Shown: positions 61,401-64,000 of the stretch, one piece after another
How positions within the stretch are numbered: position 1 is the stretch's first letter
How the letters are laid out: every line of letters starts with the position of its first letter
NCBI RefSeq assembly: GCF_050908995.1
Contig: NC_135118.1
Span: forward strand, 22,453,501-22,517,500
Length of the DNA stretch: 64,000 bases
Origin: Andrena cerasifolii
Lineage: Eukaryota; Arthropoda; Insecta; Hymenoptera; Andrenidae
Reading direction: 5' to 3'
Notes under the pieces: model-generated
Told to the model about the DNA's origin: nothing
Databases searched by the model: none
Seen by the model: only the letters and a program-made list of their open reading frames with translations
Position numbers and translations under genes: made by a program

Positions 61401-64000
61401 CGCAATCTGAACTAGAAACGATAGTGTGTTTATTAAATATTGGTCTAACGAAAAAGATGGAGAAAGTGATGGAAGTCTTCGCTGATTTCCGTGCAGATTT
61501 TACAAAGTATAATGGAACTTATAGAAGACTCTAATTGAGGACCTTGCGGCACGAGGGGTGCAGCTCCATCTTTAATAAATTCGAGTAAATTAGAAAAAAC
61601 TGTTTATCAAATTATTGCTCTGACTTGGCATTAAATAGGGAAGACTAATTGAAAAATATATATTTTTACACAACAAGTAGTAGTTATTGAGTTGATAAGG
61701 TTTTATTTCTGTTTTGGTGAAAAAATATTCTATAATAAAAATACTAATAATTATATTAATAGTAATATTAATAGTAATATTAATGGTAATATTAATGGTA
61801 ATATTAATAGTAATATTAATGGTAATATTAATAGTAATATTAATAGTAATATTAATAGTAATATTAATAGTAATATTAATAGTAATATTAATTAATTTAC
61901 TAATATTACTAATATTACTAATATTAAATAAATTACTAATATTAAATAAATTACTAATATTAAATAAATTACTAATATTAAATAAAAATTAATTTTACTA
62001 TTACTATTACTATTACTATTACTATTACTATTACTATTACTATTACTATTACTATTACTATTACTATTACTATTATTTTTATTTATTTGCAATAAATAAA
62101 GCTGTCACAAATGGAGCTGCACCCCACTTGCTGCAAGCTCCTCAATTGCATTATCCTATTTTCACTCTTTCATTCTTTCCCGAAATACCATCACCCTGCG
62201 TTCTAAAGTACACTTGGCAACACCATAATCTCCTTGCTCACCTAACGCGTACGCAATTGCGGGAATAGCAATTAGCTAAATCGACGCATAGTTAGATAGC
62301 GTTCTTGGTAGCAATTTATCGATTAAGGGCATCCTTTTGTGTGAATGCAGTTATGTCAACACAATGTAAAGGGAAGATTGCTATTTCGATGTCAAGTACT
62401 AATACAAAGGTATTGGTGCGGTTAAAATGGATTTTAATAGATGCAAACGAGACAATAACTTGCGATAATTCTACCACACTTTAAACCGTCTTGCCGTTTT
62501 GTAGGTACATTTCTTTTATGGCGCACGCTGACATAAATGTTCCTCGGCAGGTATTGAAGCATGCTTGGAATTAATGGTGCCAACGACGAAATACAGGAAG
62601 GCGAGGCTTCGGCTGAAGATAAAATTCGACAACCACCCTGACTACGTGGTTGAATCTGTGGATGAAGTTGTTATCGAGCAGGATTCTTTGATCACTTTCG
62701 TGGAAACGGATAAGCCGGTATACAAACCAGGTCAAGATGTTAATATCAGGATCCTTACATTGAAACATGATTTGAAGCCGTGGCTGAAAGCAGTAAGTCG
62801 ATCCGTCGATTGTGAAATCTGACGTTGCCTCGAAATGCATTCGATTTAATAGAGCCATCGTGAAATGTTCAATCTGCGTAATCTTTTCAACGCAGATCCC
62901 CAAAGTGTGGATCGAAAATCCATCAGAGATAAGGGTGGCGCAATGGACGAACGTGAGCACGGAAAATGGGATGGCGCAGTTGCTGTTTCCTCTGTCCCCC
63001 GAACCACGCTCGGTAAAATGTTTAAACTGTATTTATCACGAAGCGCGTATCGTAGAAAATAGATCCATTCTCAAATTACGTAAGGATAACTTTGGCAATT
63101 TCTTATACCCTCCCTCCCCCGGTATAAGAACTTTTAAGATTTCATATTTCAACACCCTGCCCCCTTCCTTACGTAATATTTTTTACATTGCATTGTGTCA
63201 GTTATTAAATTTTTTTTTAAGGTTTATATAATTCATTTAAATCGTTTTCACCTGTGCGATAAAACATCGTTTATAGGCTACTCATATTGAAAATTAAATT
63301 TAAAAAATATTACTAATTCTAATATTATAAATTCGCGAGACCTTCTCCCCCAAAACGCCTTAGATAATTTAAGGACGACCCCCATATAAAGCAAAGCTGT
63401 TAAATAAAGCGACATTATCGCCGCGGATAAAGGGAAGTAGATCGGGGGTTGCAGTGTCGGACTGGGTGTTAAAATATAAAGAGACAAAGGTTGTCTACCC
63501 ACAACTATAAGGCTTTAATTTAATTTTCATAAGATTTTAAATAATCAGAATTATTTTTTCAGAGTTATTTATTGCATTCTTAAATATAAAGTATCAACGT
63601 AATGCAGCGAAAATTTTAGTTACATACAGTAATAATATTGGAACTTCTATTATATTTACAAGCTACTAAAAGGTCATTAACATTTGTAACATATTGCCTG
63701 ATGATTAAGAGGGCCCATTCCATCGAGCAAGCTGGCACCCTGGCCAGTCCGCCACTGAAGGGTTGCTATGTTCGAATGGCAAAATGCTCAGTGCGCGCAT
63801 CACGCAAATATAAAACCGTACTTATTTATGCTTGGCAGGGAACTTGGATGATACATGTGGAAAAGGAGGAATTATACCCTCAACTGGTTCACACGACCAT
63901 TTTTGAAGTGAAAAAATACGTACTACCGAGATTTCAATTAACGATAAATTCACCGGGGTACATTCTGGCGGACACAGAAAACGTGACGTGGAACATCTGC
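58413..64000 (+). CDS. Thioester-containing protein / CD109-like, 5' part (5 exons, cut by window end)
   Basis: A secreted or GPI-anchored alpha-2-macroglobulin superfamily member. Insect TEPs act as complement-like opsonins or in septate junctions; the subgroup cannot be set from this part. Exons: 58413-58546, 59886-60055, 62551-62792, 62896-63012, 63839 to beyond 64000. All are GT-AG and in phase, giving the first 275 residues. Exon 1 encodes a signal peptide (core VFLVLLVCSVAFF, then QSCGS); other in-frame Met codons at 58437 and 58455 could start. Exon 2 opens MG1 (GYVFTAPNKFLAGETE). Exon 3 ends MG1 and opens MG2 (FVETDKPVYKPGQDVNIRIL). Exons 4-5 continue (IPKVWIENPSEIRVAQW, FEVKKYVLPRFQLTI). 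The thioester region and C-terminus lie outside. Introns 1 and 2 are long (1.3 and 2.5 kb) and hold three repeat elements. Confidence 0.93.
58591..58772. mobile_element. Palindromic MITE, TTAA/GCCGGG family, in TEP intron 1
   Basis: Starts GCCGGGTATCCACTTGAAAG after TTAA (58587-58590) and ends GGTGGATCGCCGGC before TTTA. The interior shares TTTATGGAACCG-type sequence with 25035-25213. The arms repeat GCTAAGC/CATAGC words. Confidence 0.8.
59018..59387. mobile_element. 370-bp TIR element in TEP intron 1
   Basis: Starts TACCGTCAAGGGCCCACTTT and ends with the inverse (AACTGGGTCCTTGACGGTA). The AT-rich flanks (TTAGA, TTTAAA) leave the target site unclear. A 77-codon frame inside is not supported as a gene. 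Confidence 0.7.
61533..62147. mobile_element. TIR element carrying short-unit arrays (copy B), in TEP intron 2
   Basis: The left end is AATTGAGGACCTTGCGGCAC then GAGGGGTGCAGCTCC; the right end is GGAGCTGCACCCCACTTGCTGCAAGCTCCTCAATT inverted. Bases 61560-61743 match copy A (46280-46095) in the opposite orientation. The array occupies the same internal place as in copy A but has unrelated units. Confidence 0.8.
61741..62085. repeat. Compound microsatellite: ATTAATAGTAAT, TAAATAAATTACTAATAT and ATTACT blocks
   Basis: First about 12 copies of a 12-bp unit ATTAATAGTAAT (with GGTAAT variants), then an 18-bp unit (about 3-4 copies), then about 13 copies of ATTACT to 62074. Open frames made only of Asn, Ile and Ser codons are artefacts of the repeat. 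Confidence 0.95.

Noticed and set aside
61692..62092. Asn/Ser/Ile-only frames on both strands
   Set aside because: Translations of microsatellites.

Overview
This 64 kb window is nuclear DNA of an arthropod, most likely a hymenopteran insect (ant, bee or wasp). The genes are eukaryotic, with short GT-AG introns. GC- and CpG-rich exons sit in AT-rich surroundings, there is one nuclear tRNA gene, and most non-genic DNA consists of small palindromic transposons. Order-level placement is an inference from composition, protein similarity and repeat style. No species is claimed.

Layout. 0.4-6.4 kb (- strand): a complete 10-exon gene for the bifunctional lysine-catabolic enzyme LKR/SDH (AASS), 941 aa. 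6.9-9.5 kb (- strand): a complete 7-exon gene for the TFIIF alpha subunit (RAP74), 536 aa. 11.03-11.11 kb (+): tRNA-Lys(CTT). 11-38 kb: a gene-poor block with nested foldback elements, a mariner-like and a hAT-like non-autonomous element, a 32-bp and a 23-bp tandem array, and a ~610 bp long inverted repeat. Only weak coding candidates were seen there. 39.0-46.7 kb (+): a BTB/BACK-domain gene, modelled as 6 exons and 463 aa. One of its introns holds a 56-codon ORF for a one-pass membrane microprotein. 50.3-52.8 kb (+): complete VAC14 (7 exons, 703 aa). 53.4-56.0 kb (-): complete TBK1/IKK-epsilon kinase (4 exons, 765 aa), convergent with VAC14. 58.4-64.0 kb (+): the first five exons of a thioester-containing/CD109-like protein, starting with a signal peptide and cut by the window end.

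The genes do not form a pathway. TBK1/IKK-epsilon and the TEP/CD109-like protein both belong to families with immune roles, but they are separate transcription units. Every exon chain given was checked by hand for GT/AG borders and reading phase; all six multi-exon models stay in frame.

The most unusual content is in the repeats. Many short inverted-repeat elements, of several sequence families, are flanked by TTAA or a one-base variant. Two copies of one terminal-inverted-repeat family (45.4-46.3 and 61.5-62.1 kb) share their ends and ~185 bp of interior, but carry completely different tandem arrays at the same internal position.
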